Shown: in pieces, positions 24,801 through 33,408 of the stretch
How positions within the stretch are numbered: the stretch's first letter is position 1
Layout: each line of letters opens with the position of its first letter
NCBI RefSeq assembly: GCF_000174195.1
Contig: NZ_ACFY01000060.1
Location: forward strand, 1 to 36,688
Source: Roseburia inulinivorans DSM 16841
GTDB taxonomy: Bacteria > Bacillota > Clostridia > Lachnospirales > Lachnospiraceae
Direction of reading: 5' to 3'
Length of the DNA stretch: 36,688 nucleotides
Notes under the pieces: generated by a model
The model's input: only the letters and a program-made list of their open reading frames with translations
What the model was told of the DNA's origin: nothing
Databases searched by the model: none
Made by a program: the position numbers and the translations under genes

Positions 24801-25340
24801 TTGAAGAAAAATGTGCGCATTGTAACTGATCTTGACGGAAAAAGAGTTGTATTAATCAACGACATTATTTTCAAAGGAAAAAGAAATATTAATTGGAAAG
24901 ATGTAGAAAAATATTTGAAAAAATATGTTGGCGAATTTTATGAGATAGCGGATACGAAGGATATTGTTTATATTGGAAATGATTTGTCAGATGAATATGC
25001 AAACTCTAATTATACGCATTGCTTAAAGGGCGCAAGCGCAAAGGCGAAGGCGAATGCAGCTCAGGGAATACCGGAAATGATTGAAATTGCATTTGATAAA
25101 AAGTATGAGGAAAATCGAAAAGAAAAACACACAAAAGATGCTAAATATGGGTGGTATCGTTATGAAACCCGTTTTGCATTGCCAATTTTTAATGATGATG
25201 GAGTAATTGAGAAATATAACGTGTTTCAGGCAATCATGTTGATACGGCATGCCAGAGATGATAAGATGTATTTATATGATGTGATAGAAATAAAAAAAGA
25301 AACGAGCAAACTTTTCCAACTAAATGGTTGTACTCAGTAA
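24801..25340 (+). CDS. Uncharacterised protein, possibly a BECR-fold (phage PBECR-like) nuclease
   Basis: A 179-residue protein, likely cytoplasmic, with no signal peptide or membrane segment. It starts at TTG 24801 with AGGAG at 24785-24789; no ATG is suitably placed. Visible blocks are RVVLINDIIFKGKRNINWKDVEKYLKKYVGE, KDIVYIGNDLSDEY, KGASAKAKANAAQGIPEMIEIA, KDAKYGWYRYETRFALP and KMYLYDVIEIKKETS. The pattern resembles mobile proteins of the phage barnase-EndoU-colicin E5/RelE-like nuclease group, often found as phage cargo, but I cannot confirm this. Codons are clearly more AT-rich than in the neighbours, and the gene splits a two-component pair, both signs of horizontal arrival. No antitoxin-like partner is seen. 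Confidence 0.6.
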   Translation: MKKNVRIVTDLDGKRVVLINDIIFKGKRNINWKDVEKYLKKYVGEFYEIADTKDIVYIGNDLSDEYANSNYTHCLKGASAKAKANAAQGIPEMIEIAFDKKYEENRKEKHTKDAKYGWYRYETRFALPIFNDDGVIEKYNVFQAIMLIRHARDDKMYLYDVIEIKKETSKLFQLNGCTQ

Positions 25341-25442
25341 AAGAACCCATTTCTTATACAAAATAATACAAGAAGAAAGAGACTCTGTCAACCACATTTC
25401 AGGAAAATCATTCAATACAAAACATATTTGAGGAAACAAACA

Positions 25443-26171
25443 TTGGAAATCAAAGATATTTTTCTGATTTTTCTTGCATCAGCTGCACTTTTGGCATCCG
25501 CCTCCATCCTGCTCCGCCTCCTCATAAAAACCTACTATGAGAAGAGCACGGAAGCCTACCAGAATAAGCTTGTGAAGAATCAGATCGAAGAAGTGAATAA
25601 TGTATACATGACCATGCGTGGCTGGCGGCATGATTATCACAACCATATGCAGTCGCTAAAAGCTTACCTTGCGATGGACGATATCAGTGAGGCAAAAGTG
25701 TACCTTGATAAGCTGGAAACAGATTTGGATGACATCAATCTCCTGTTTGATACCGGGAATATCGGTGTGGATGCAATCCTGAATTCCAAAATCTCTCTGG
25801 CAATCCATAATGGCATCCCGGTTGATTACAAGGCAACGGTTCCGAAAAGAACGACTGTGACAGACATTGATCTGTGCGTTGTGATCGGAAATCTGATCGA
25901 CAATGCTGTGGAATCGTGCGAGAAAGTGCCAAGAGAGCAGCAGTTCATCCGCCTTTATATTGGACAGTTCAAGGAGCAGCTTTATATTTCCGTGAGCAAT
26001 GCCACCAATGAGACCGTGCGTAAGCTGGATGAGGAGTATATTACGCACAAGCGTGGTAATCACGGGCATGGCTTGAAGCGGATTAATCTGATCGTAGAAA
26101 AATATGACGGCTTTATCAATCGGAAAAATGAGGCAGGAGTCTTTGTGACGGAGATTATGCTGCCGCTATAA
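25443..26171 (+). CDS. Small GHKL-type sensor histidine kinase (LytTR partner)
   Basis: Membrane-bound kinase of 242 residues. One N-terminal membrane segment (about 5-25), a short helical linker, the H-box RGWRHDYHNHMQSLKAYL (phosphoacceptor probably H63) and a GHKL ATPase domain with N-box NLIDNAVESC and G-box RGNHGHGLKRI. The sensor part is almost absent, so the signal may come through the membrane segment or a partner such as the adjacent exporters. Start: TTG 25443 has GAGGAA at 25430-25435, whereas TTG 25428 has no ribosome site. It is separated from its likely response regulator by 24484-25442. A terminator follows directly. Confidence 0.85.
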   Translation: MEIKDIFLIFLASAALLASASILLRLLIKTYYEKSTEAYQNKLVKNQIEEVNNVYMTMRGWRHDYHNHMQSLKAYLAMDDISEAKVYLDKLETDLDDINLLFDTGNIGVDAILNSKISLAIHNGIPVDYKATVPKRTTVTDIDLCVVIGNLIDNAVESCEKVPREQQFIRLYIGQFKEQLYISVSNATNETVRKLDEEYITHKRGNHGHGLKRINLIVEKYDGFINRKNEAGVFVTEIMLPL

Positions 26172-26181
26172 ATGCCATTCG

Positions 26182-26212
26182 TGCACGGATTTTTGCAATC
26201 CGTGCATTTTTT
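26182..26212 (+). terminator. Intrinsic terminator after the histidine kinase gene
   Basis: TGCACGGATT (26182-26191) pairs perfectly with AATCCGTGCA (26197-26206), followed by six T. Confidence 0.92.
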
Positions 26213-26253
26213 GTGCGTAAACATAAAAATCTGTGTTAATCTTATCCCAAGAT

Positions 26254-26298
26254 GTTTGTAAAAACTGATTACAAACCTGAATTGGGAGCTTATACAAT
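26254..26298 (+). promoter_or_regulatory. Promoter with 8-7-8 inverted-repeat operator for the ABC exporters
   Basis: GTTTGTAA (26254-26261) and TTACAAAC (26269-26276) form a perfect inverted repeat with a 7-bp centre. The right arm contains TTACAA, usable as a -35, with TATACA (26291-26296, 16-bp spacer) or TACAAT (26293-26298, 18-bp spacer) as -10. The placement suits control by a dimeric regulator, plausibly the LytTR protein encoded upstream; that link is inference. Confidence 0.5.
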
Positions 26299-26383
26299 AA
26301 AACTTTCCAGTATTCTATTACACAAAATGCCGGCGCAGCATATAGCATCAACACTTGAAATGATTACATTCAGGAGACGCAAC

Positions 26384-28189
26384 ATGTACAAAACAAAAAA
26401 ATACACCCTCTGGAGCAATTTCAGATTCGTTTTTACTCCAGTATGGAAAGAAAAAAGAAGCTATATAAGAGATATGATAACCGGAATCATCCTGTCAGTG
26501 ATCGTGCCGGTGATCGGTTCCATGTTAAGCGCACTGGTCGTTGGATTACTTGGAGAAAGCTTATCCGCAGTAACGGTGATTGCAGCAATTCTCTCTGCAT
26601 TTGTGGGTTATGCACTTGTGAATGCAGCGGATACGTATATCAGGCAAAAACATGTCTATCATCACATAGAGGTGCGTTCCCAGCTTTTTATGAGGCAGTT
26701 TACAAAAAAAATCTGCGAGATACCACAGGAGCAGTATGAAGACTCGGAACTGAAACTTTTGCGGGAGAAAGCATGTGACGCAGTCAGCTGTAATAATGCA
26801 GGAATTGAGGGCTTGCTGCGTGCGGTCTCTGCATTTGGAACCGGAGTGCTTGGTCTGTTCGTTTATATGGTGATCGCAGGTTCCATTCATCCGGTGATCC
26901 TATTGCTATTATTCGGGCTCTCCGTTATTGGTGCACTTTGTAACAGTCTGCCGGACTGGTATGAGAATAAAATCAGGGATGAGAATGCCAGGGATGAGAT
27001 GACGATGCAGTATATCGACCGGCTTTCTGATGATGCGATAAGCGGAAAGGATATCCGTGTTTTTGGGTTGAAAAAATGGATCATCGGGAAATATGGAAAC
27101 GCGATCAAAAATACCAGAAGACGCAATGCGAAGAAGAATAGTATCGCATTTGCCGGAAAATCGTTGGAAACCATTCTGACAGCTGGACGGGATCTGATCT
27201 GTTATCTGTATCTGATCAGCCAGTTGAAAAATGGGATGTCCCTGACGATGTTCGTATTCTATCTGGGAATCATCGGAGGTTTTTCTGCATGGTTTGCACA
27301 GGTAAGTGACAGTTTTGCGAAGATGAAATACTGTAGTGTCCATATCACAGATTTTCGGAATTTTCTGAATCTGGGCGAGGATGCAGGTGAGAAAAAGATT
27401 CCGCAAAACCAGTTTAAGACAGTGGAAGTGGTGTTTGACCATGTGACTTTCTGCTATAAAGGTGCAGAAAAACCGGTGTTAAATGACATTTCTTTTTCTT
27501 TAAAGAGTGGGGAACACAAGGCGTTAGTCGGATTAAATGGTGCCGGAAAGTCAACGCTTGTGAAATTAATATCAGGTCTGTATCTGCCGACAGAGGGAAC
27601 GGTTTATGTCAATGGGATCGATACAAGGGAATTAGACCGGGAAGCTTATTACAGGCATGAGTCAGCTGTTTTTCAGGATACCTTTACTCTGGCCTATTCC
27701 GTGGCAGAAAATGTGGCACTTAACGAGCAGTGGGACGAGGAAAAAGTATGGGAATGTCTGGAAAAAGCAGGACTTTCCCAGAAAGTGAAAGCATTGCCGC
27801 AGGGGCTTTCTACCAATCTTGGAAAAGAATTAAGTCAGGATGGTGTGCGCCTTTCCGGTGGCGAGACGCAGAAGCTGCTTTTGGCAAGGGCATTATATCG
27901 AGATCCGTCCATAATCCTGCTGGACGAACCGACGGCAGCATTAGACGCACTGGCGGAGTCCGAAATTTATGAGATCTATAACCGGACATTGGCGGATATC
28001 ACAGCGCTGTTTATTTCACACAGGCTTGCTTCCACACGCTTCTGCGAAGAAATATTGCTTTTGTCCGATGGAAGGATTGCAGAATGTGGAAGCCACGAGG
28101 AGCTGATGGAGCAAAAAGGAAAATACTACGAACTGTTTTTAGTCCAGAGCAAATATTATGGAGAAGGAGGTGCGGCAGATGTCGATTAA
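26384..28189 (+). CDS. ABC exporter, fused membrane and ATPase domains (first of pair)
   Basis: Type-1 half-transporter of 601 residues. Six membrane helices lie in about 28-330, beginning DMITGIILSVIVPVIGSMLSALVVGLL. The nucleotide-binding domain covers about 350-595: Walker A GLNGAGKST (383-391), Q-loop VFQDTF, signature LSGGETQK, Walker B and catalytic Glu LLDEPTAALD (E515), and H-loop FISHRLAST. Start at 26384 has AGGAGA at 26372-26377; longer in-frame starts would run into the operator region. It overlaps the second exporter gene by 11 bp, so the two probably form a heterodimer. Substrate unknown; pairing with a LytTR/GHKL system suggests a peptide. Confidence 0.9.
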   Translation: MYKTKKYTLWSNFRFVFTPVWKEKRSYIRDMITGIILSVIVPVIGSMLSALVVGLLGESLSAVTVIAAILSAFVGYALVNAADTYIRQKHVYHHIEVRSQLFMRQFTKKICEIPQEQYEDSELKLLREKACDAVSCNNAGIEGLLRAVSAFGTGVLGLFVYMVIAGSIHPVILLLLFGLSVIGALCNSLPDWYENKIRDENARDEMTMQYIDRLSDDAISGKDIRVFGLKKWIIGKYGNAIKNTRRRNAKKNSIAFAGKSLETILTAGRDLICYLYLISQLKNGMSLTMFVFYLGIIGGFSAWFAQVSDSFAKMKYCSVHITDFRNFLNLGEDAGEKKIPQNQFKTVEVVFDHVTFCYKGAEKPVLNDISFSLKSGEHKALVGLNGAGKSTLVKLISGLYLPTEGTVYVNGIDTRELDREAYYRHESAVFQDTFTLAYSVAENVALNEQWDEEKVWECLEKAGLSQKVKALPQGLSTNLGKELSQDGVRLSGGETQKLLLARALYRDPSIILLDEPTAALDALAESEIYEIYNRTLADITALFISHRLASTRFCEEILLLSDGRIAECGSHEELMEQKGKYYELFLVQSKYYGEGGAADVD

Positions 28190-30005
28190 GGAGATGTGGA
28201 ACTATCTGATTTTCCAGACGAAAGGATACAGACAGCTTGGTGCTGCAATCGTGGCTGGAGCGGTCTGCGGCGCAGGTATCTCTTATATCAACAGCATTCT
28301 CTATGCGAGGATCATTGACACTCTGCTGTTGGAACAATATACGACAGCGGTACATTATGTCTGGATCATGATATTAGCAGTTCTTGTCGTACGGCTGGTT
28401 TACATAATGTGCAATCAGATATTTGAACAATACGCAAGCCCAAGCCGCGATGAGACCAAAAGACGGACAGCAGAGAAGGCATTTTCCATGGAGTTTGAGG
28501 AGATTGAAAAAGAGGAAAATCAGATTGCCTTCCGGAGAACCAGAGGGGGAGTGAATGGTGCCGGTGATATTGAGGCGCAGTTGGACTCAATTTATAAATT
28601 TTTTACAGAATGTGTCAAAGTTCTGTTTGCACTCGTGTTTCTTCTTATACTGATCGTGCAGTCGGCGCAGGGAGCGCATGTTGCAGTATGGAAAATAATC
28701 CTGATGACTGCTCTGTTAGCAGGGATGTTTGCATTTTCTTTCTGGGTAAATGTTCGTGTTTCGGAGAGCATTGGGAAAAAACAGGTGGAACTCAATCATG
28801 AAAATGAGCGTATCAATTTTTTATATGGTTATCTGTTTAAAATCTTTACATCGGAGACGGCGGCGAAGGATATCAGGCTTTATGGAATGCAGGATTATCT
28901 TTGTGGAAAAAATGAGACATGTATCAATGCATCATCCTATTTTTCAGAAGAAGGGATTTTCGAGGGGAAAAATCAGGCTAAGTTTTCATTTGTTATACAG
29001 CTTCTTGCGGGGTATATCTACGTCTATGTGGCGGTTATGGCAATGTCCGGTGCGGTATCCGTCGGGGATGTGCTTATGTACTCCGGGGCGATCATCACGA
29101 TGATGACCGGTGTGCAGAATATCCTGATGCAGTATAACCAGATCAATTACCGCAATGAGTATCTGAAAACTTACGAAGATTTTATCAAACGCCCGAACAT
29201 GCATTATGATGGCACACTTCCAATCGAGAAGCGGGATGATAACGAGTATGAATTATCCTTCCGCAATGTGTCATTCTGTTATCCGGGCACAGCAGATGAT
29301 ATTCTGAAAAATGTCAGTCTGGATTTTAAAATTGGGCAGAAAATGGCACTTGTCGGTAGGAACGGAGCAGGAAAGACGACACTCATCAAGCTGCTTTTAC
29401 GGCTTTATGAGCCAACCGGGGGAGAGATCTGCCTCAATGGAATCAATATTGAAAAATATGATTATGAGGAGTATCTACAGATTTTTTCCGTGGTGTTTCA
29501 GGATTTCAAGCTGTTTGCTTTTCCACTGGACGAAAATATCGCAGCAGGTGGGCAGGTGGATAAGAGGCGTTTGAAACAGGTGCTTACGAAGATCGGGCTG
29601 AACGAATTTGTGGAGGGGCTGCCGAAGAAAGAGTACACACTTTTGTATCAGGAAAATGGAGAGGGTGTCACACCATCCGGCGGTGAGGCACAGAAAGTGG
29701 CGATCGCAAGAGCGTTGTATAAAGACGCACCGTTTGTCATTTTAGATGAGCCGACCGCAGCTTTGGATCCGATTGCGGAAGCTGGAATCTATGAAAACTT
29801 CGATTCCCTTGTGGGAGAGAAAACAGCCGTTTACATTTCCCATCGCATGAGCAGCTGTAAATTCTGTGACCGTATTGTCGTGCTTGACCACGGGAAAATC
29901 GCGGAGGAGGGAACGCATGAGTCTCTGATGGAAAGACATGGAATCTATGCGAAGCTTTATCAGACGCAGGCGGAGTATTATGTGACGGCACAGGCGGGAG
30001 CGTAA
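28179..30005 (+). CDS. ABC exporter, fused membrane and ATPase domains (second of pair)
   Basis: Type-1 half-transporter of 608 residues, partner of the preceding gene. The membrane domain (about 20-330) starts GAAIVAGAVCGAGISYINSIL. The nucleotide-binding domain has Walker A GRNGAGKTT (393-401), Q-loop VFQDFKLF, Walker B with catalytic Glu ILDEPTAALD (E524) and H-loop ISHRMSSC. The ABC signature reads TPSGGEAQ in place of LSGGQ, a mild deviation; both ATP sites otherwise look complete. ATG 28179 has AAGGAGG at 28164-28170, within the end of the first gene; an in-frame ATG at 28158 lacks such a site. A strong terminator follows. Confidence 0.9.
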   Translation: MSIKEMWNYLIFQTKGYRQLGAAIVAGAVCGAGISYINSILYARIIDTLLLEQYTTAVHYVWIMILAVLVVRLVYIMCNQIFEQYASPSRDETKRRTAEKAFSMEFEEIEKEENQIAFRRTRGGVNGAGDIEAQLDSIYKFFTECVKVLFALVFLLILIVQSAQGAHVAVWKIILMTALLAGMFAFSFWVNVRVSESIGKKQVELNHENERINFLYGYLFKIFTSETAAKDIRLYGMQDYLCGKNETCINASSYFSEEGIFEGKNQAKFSFVIQLLAGYIYVYVAVMAMSGAVSVGDVLMYSGAIITMMTGVQNILMQYNQINYRNEYLKTYEDFIKRPNMHYDGTLPIEKRDDNEYELSFRNVSFCYPGTADDILKNVSLDFKIGQKMALVGRNGAGKTTLIKLLLRLYEPTGGEICLNGINIEKYDYEEYLQIFSVVFQDFKLFAFPLDENIAAGGQVDKRRLKQVLTKIGLNEFVEGLPKKEYTLLYQENGEGVTPSGGEAQKVAIARALYKDAPFVILDEPTAALDPIAEAGIYENFDSLVGEKTAVYISHRMSSCKFCDRIVVLDHGKIAEEGTHESLMERHGIYAKLYQTQAEYYVTAQAGA

Positions 30006-30022
30006 TATTTACAAACAGATTA

Positions 30023-30066
30023 TTTGACTATTTATGTTGACAGAAAGCATAAATAGTCAAATTTTT
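30023..30066 (+). terminator. Intrinsic terminator after the ABC exporter genes
   Basis: TTTGACTATTTATG (30023-30036) pairs perfectly over 14 bp with CATAAATAGTCAAA (30048-30061), followed by five T. Confidence 0.92.
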
Positions 30067-30126
30067 ATTACTGGGGTACCGGAAAATAGGATTGGATTTG
30101 CCAGGGTATGGGAAGAATAGAACTGT

Positions 30127-30190
30127 ACTTCAAAGTAAAATGAAATTTAATTGAAGTGACTTTGAAGTTGACTTTGAAGTGACTTTGAAG
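30127..30190 (+). repeat. Three direct copies and one inverted copy of an 11-bp element
   Basis: TGACTTTGAAG occurs at 30157-30167, 30169-30179 and 30180-30190. ACTTCAAAGT (30127-30136) is the inverse of the ACTTTGAAGT form. The cluster lies about 70-135 bp upstream of the glpK promoter and could be a regulator binding array. The rest of 30067-30260 shows nothing I can name. Confidence 0.6.
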
Positions 30191-30260
30191 AGGTGTTGGA
30201 GAACCTGGCAGAAAATCAGTATCTGCACAATAAAAATATATAAAAATTCTCAGTAAAACA

Positions 30261-30288
30261 TTGCTTTTTTATGCATATATGCTATAAT
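30261..30288 (+). promoter_or_regulatory. Promoter of the glpK leader transcript
   Basis: TTGCTT (30261-30266), 16-bp spacer, TATAAT (30283-30288) preceded by TGC, an extended -10. Predicted start near 30295, about 210 bases before the glpK ATG. Confidence 0.8.
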
Positions 30289-30292
30289 GATT

Positions 30293-30434
30293 CCATCAAT
30301 GGAAGCAAAAGTTCAGACATAATTGAATAAATGAGTAGAAATCAGAGAGTGGAGATGATTCAAAGGAATACTGCTGTGGGGTGCAGCAGTATATTTTCGA
30401 TGTGTCATCTCCCATTTTTATGTCTGATTTATGG
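30293..30434 (+). ncRNA. Structured 5' leader of glpK: nested stems, candidate attenuator or riboswitch
   Basis: Three nested helices can be drawn by eye: CAGACATAA (30314-30322) with TTATGTCTG (30418-30426); GGAGATGA (30351-30358) with TCATCTCC (30405-30412); and ATACTGCTG (30368-30376) with CAGCAGTAT (30384-30392), loop TGGGGTG. A T5 run (30415-30419) follows the second helix, as in an intrinsic terminator. The outer helix reuses part of that run, so the two states compete. TCTGATTT (30423-30430) can instead pair with AAATCAGA (30339-30346). The 5' end CCATCAAT can pair with ATTTATGG (30427-30434) at seven of eight positions. I recognise no known riboswitch class here. A GlpP-type antitermination site is one possible explanation. 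Confidence 0.5.
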
Positions 30435-30450
30435 TGCAGTCAAATGGTAA

Positions 30451-32019
<1,569 letters not shown>

Positions 32020-32119
32020 AATAATGTAGGAAGGAAATGCGTTGGAAAAAAATTTTTCCTTCGGATTCCATGAAAAAGGTTGAAAATTACAACTACATAT
32101 GATAAACTCATTACAATTT

Positions 32120-32154
32120 AAGCAAGGGAATGTTTCAAGATCATTCCCTTGTTT
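32120..32154 (+). terminator. Terminator-like hairpin after glpK
   Basis: AAGCAAGGGAATG (32120-32132) pairs with CATTCCCTTGTTT (32142-32154), 13 bp with one G-U. Only three T close the stem, so the U tract is weak. Confidence 0.7.
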
Positions 32155-32230
32155 ACAATAAAGGTATGTTTTGGAGCGGATAGCAATATCCGGTTTGACT
32201 GCCCATATATAGTTCATGTAGAGCAAAAGG

Positions 32231-32253
32231 AAAAACGGAAACGTTTTTTTTTT
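32231..32253 (+). promoter_or_regulatory. GAAA-capped hairpin with T10 run in the carA leader
   Basis: AAAAACG (32231-32237), GAAA tetraloop, CGTTTTT (32242-32248), inside a T run that reaches 32253, ending 31 bases before the carA ATG. It has the form of a small intrinsic terminator or attenuator. A weak TTGACT at 32195-32200 could be the -35 of an upstream promoter, but no good -10 is visible. Confidence 0.45.
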
Positions 32254-32284
32254 GGGAAAAAAAGATGAAAGGACAGGGAAACAA

Positions 32285-33346
32285 ATGAAAGCTTTTTTGA
32301 TACTCGAAGATGGGAATGTATTTACAGGAACAAGCATTGGTTCCACCAGAGAAGTCATCAGTGAGATCGTTTTTAACACTTCAATGACTGGTTATCTGGA
32401 GGTATTGACCGATCCTTCCTATGCGGGACAGGCAGTGGTTATGACATATCCATTAATTGGTAACTATGGTATCACACCGGATATGGAGTCTGCGAAACCA
32501 TGGCCGGACGGATACATTGTAAGGGAGTTATCCAGAATGCCAAGCAACTTCCGTTGTGAGGGAACGATCCAGGATTTCCTGACAAAAAATGATATTCCTG
32601 GAATCGCAGGAATCGATACACGTGCACTTACCAAGATCTTACGTGAAAAGGGTACGATGAACGGTATGATCACAACAAACGAGAATTATAATATAGAAGA
32701 AATTATTCCTAAATTAAAAGCTTACACAACAGGAAATGTCGTAGACAAAGTAACCTGTGAGGAAAAACGAGTATTAAGCGGCGCAGGAAAACGTGTTGCA
32801 CTCATGGATTTCGGCGCAAAAAATAATATTGCCCAGTCTTTAAATAATCGTGGCTGTGAAGTGACCATTTATCCGGCACACACAACCGCAGAAGAGATCT
32901 TAAGCACAAATCCGGACGGAATTATGTTAAGTAATGGACCTGGAGATCCAAAGGAATGTACCGATATTATCAAAGAGATCAGGAAACTGTACGAATCCGA
33001 TACCCCTATTTTTGCGATCTGCTTAGGTCATCAGTTAATGGCACTTGCAACAGGTGCTGACACCCACAAAATGAAATACGGACATCGTGGAGGAAACCAC
33101 CCTGTCAAGGATTTAAAAACAAACCGTGTATACATTTCATCCCAGAATCATGGATATGTTGTTGATACAGATACTTTGGATCCGAATATTGCAAAACCGG
33201 CATTTGTAAACGTCAACGACGGCACGAACGAAGGACTTGAGTATGTTGGAAAGAACATCTTCACCGTACAGTTCCATCCGGAGGCATGCCCTGGACCACA
33301 GGACTCCGGTTATCTGTTTGACCGTTTCATTGAGATGATGTCGTAA
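32285..33346 (+). CDS. carA: Carbamoyl phosphate synthase small subunit
   Basis: Glutaminase subunit that supplies ammonia to CarB for carbamoyl phosphate, used in pyrimidine and arginine synthesis. The 353 residues have the N-terminal CPSase domain (LILEDGNVFTGTSIGS, VFNTSMTGYLEVLTDPSYAGQ) and a class I glutamine amidotransferase domain. The triad is Cys246 (FAICLGHQL), His331 and Glu333 (QFHPEA). ATG 32285 follows GGACAGGGAA; a TTG-type start at 32252 falls in the T run and is unlikely. carB starts 62 bp downstream with only a small GCGCT/AGCGC hairpin between, so the genes are probably co-transcribed. Confidence 0.96.
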   Translation: MKAFLILEDGNVFTGTSIGSTREVISEIVFNTSMTGYLEVLTDPSYAGQAVVMTYPLIGNYGITPDMESAKPWPDGYIVRELSRMPSNFRCEGTIQDFLTKNDIPGIAGIDTRALTKILREKGTMNGMITTNENYNIEEIIPKLKAYTTGNVVDKVTCEEKRVLSGAGKRVALMDFGAKNNIAQSLNNRGCEVTIYPAHTTAEEILSTNPDGIMLSNGPGDPKECTDIIKEIRKLYESDTPIFAICLGHQLMALATGADTHKMKYGHRGGNHPVKDLKTNRVYISSQNHGYVVDTDTLDPNIAKPAFVNVNDGTNEGLEYVGKNIFTVQFHPEACPGPQDSGYLFDRFIEMMS

Positions 33347-33408
33347 CTGACGAGTGCGCTCGAGTGAAGCGCAGAGAATAAATTCGAATATATAGAAGGA
33401 GAAATCGT

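Noticed and set aside
30293..30434. 6S RNA
   Set aside because: The nested shape is reminiscent, but the element is short, no terminator follows the outer helix, and it lies in the direct leader of glpK.
30293..30434. T-box leader
   Set aside because: No T-box consensus sequence is visible and the gene is not for an aminoacyl-tRNA synthetase or amino acid metabolism.
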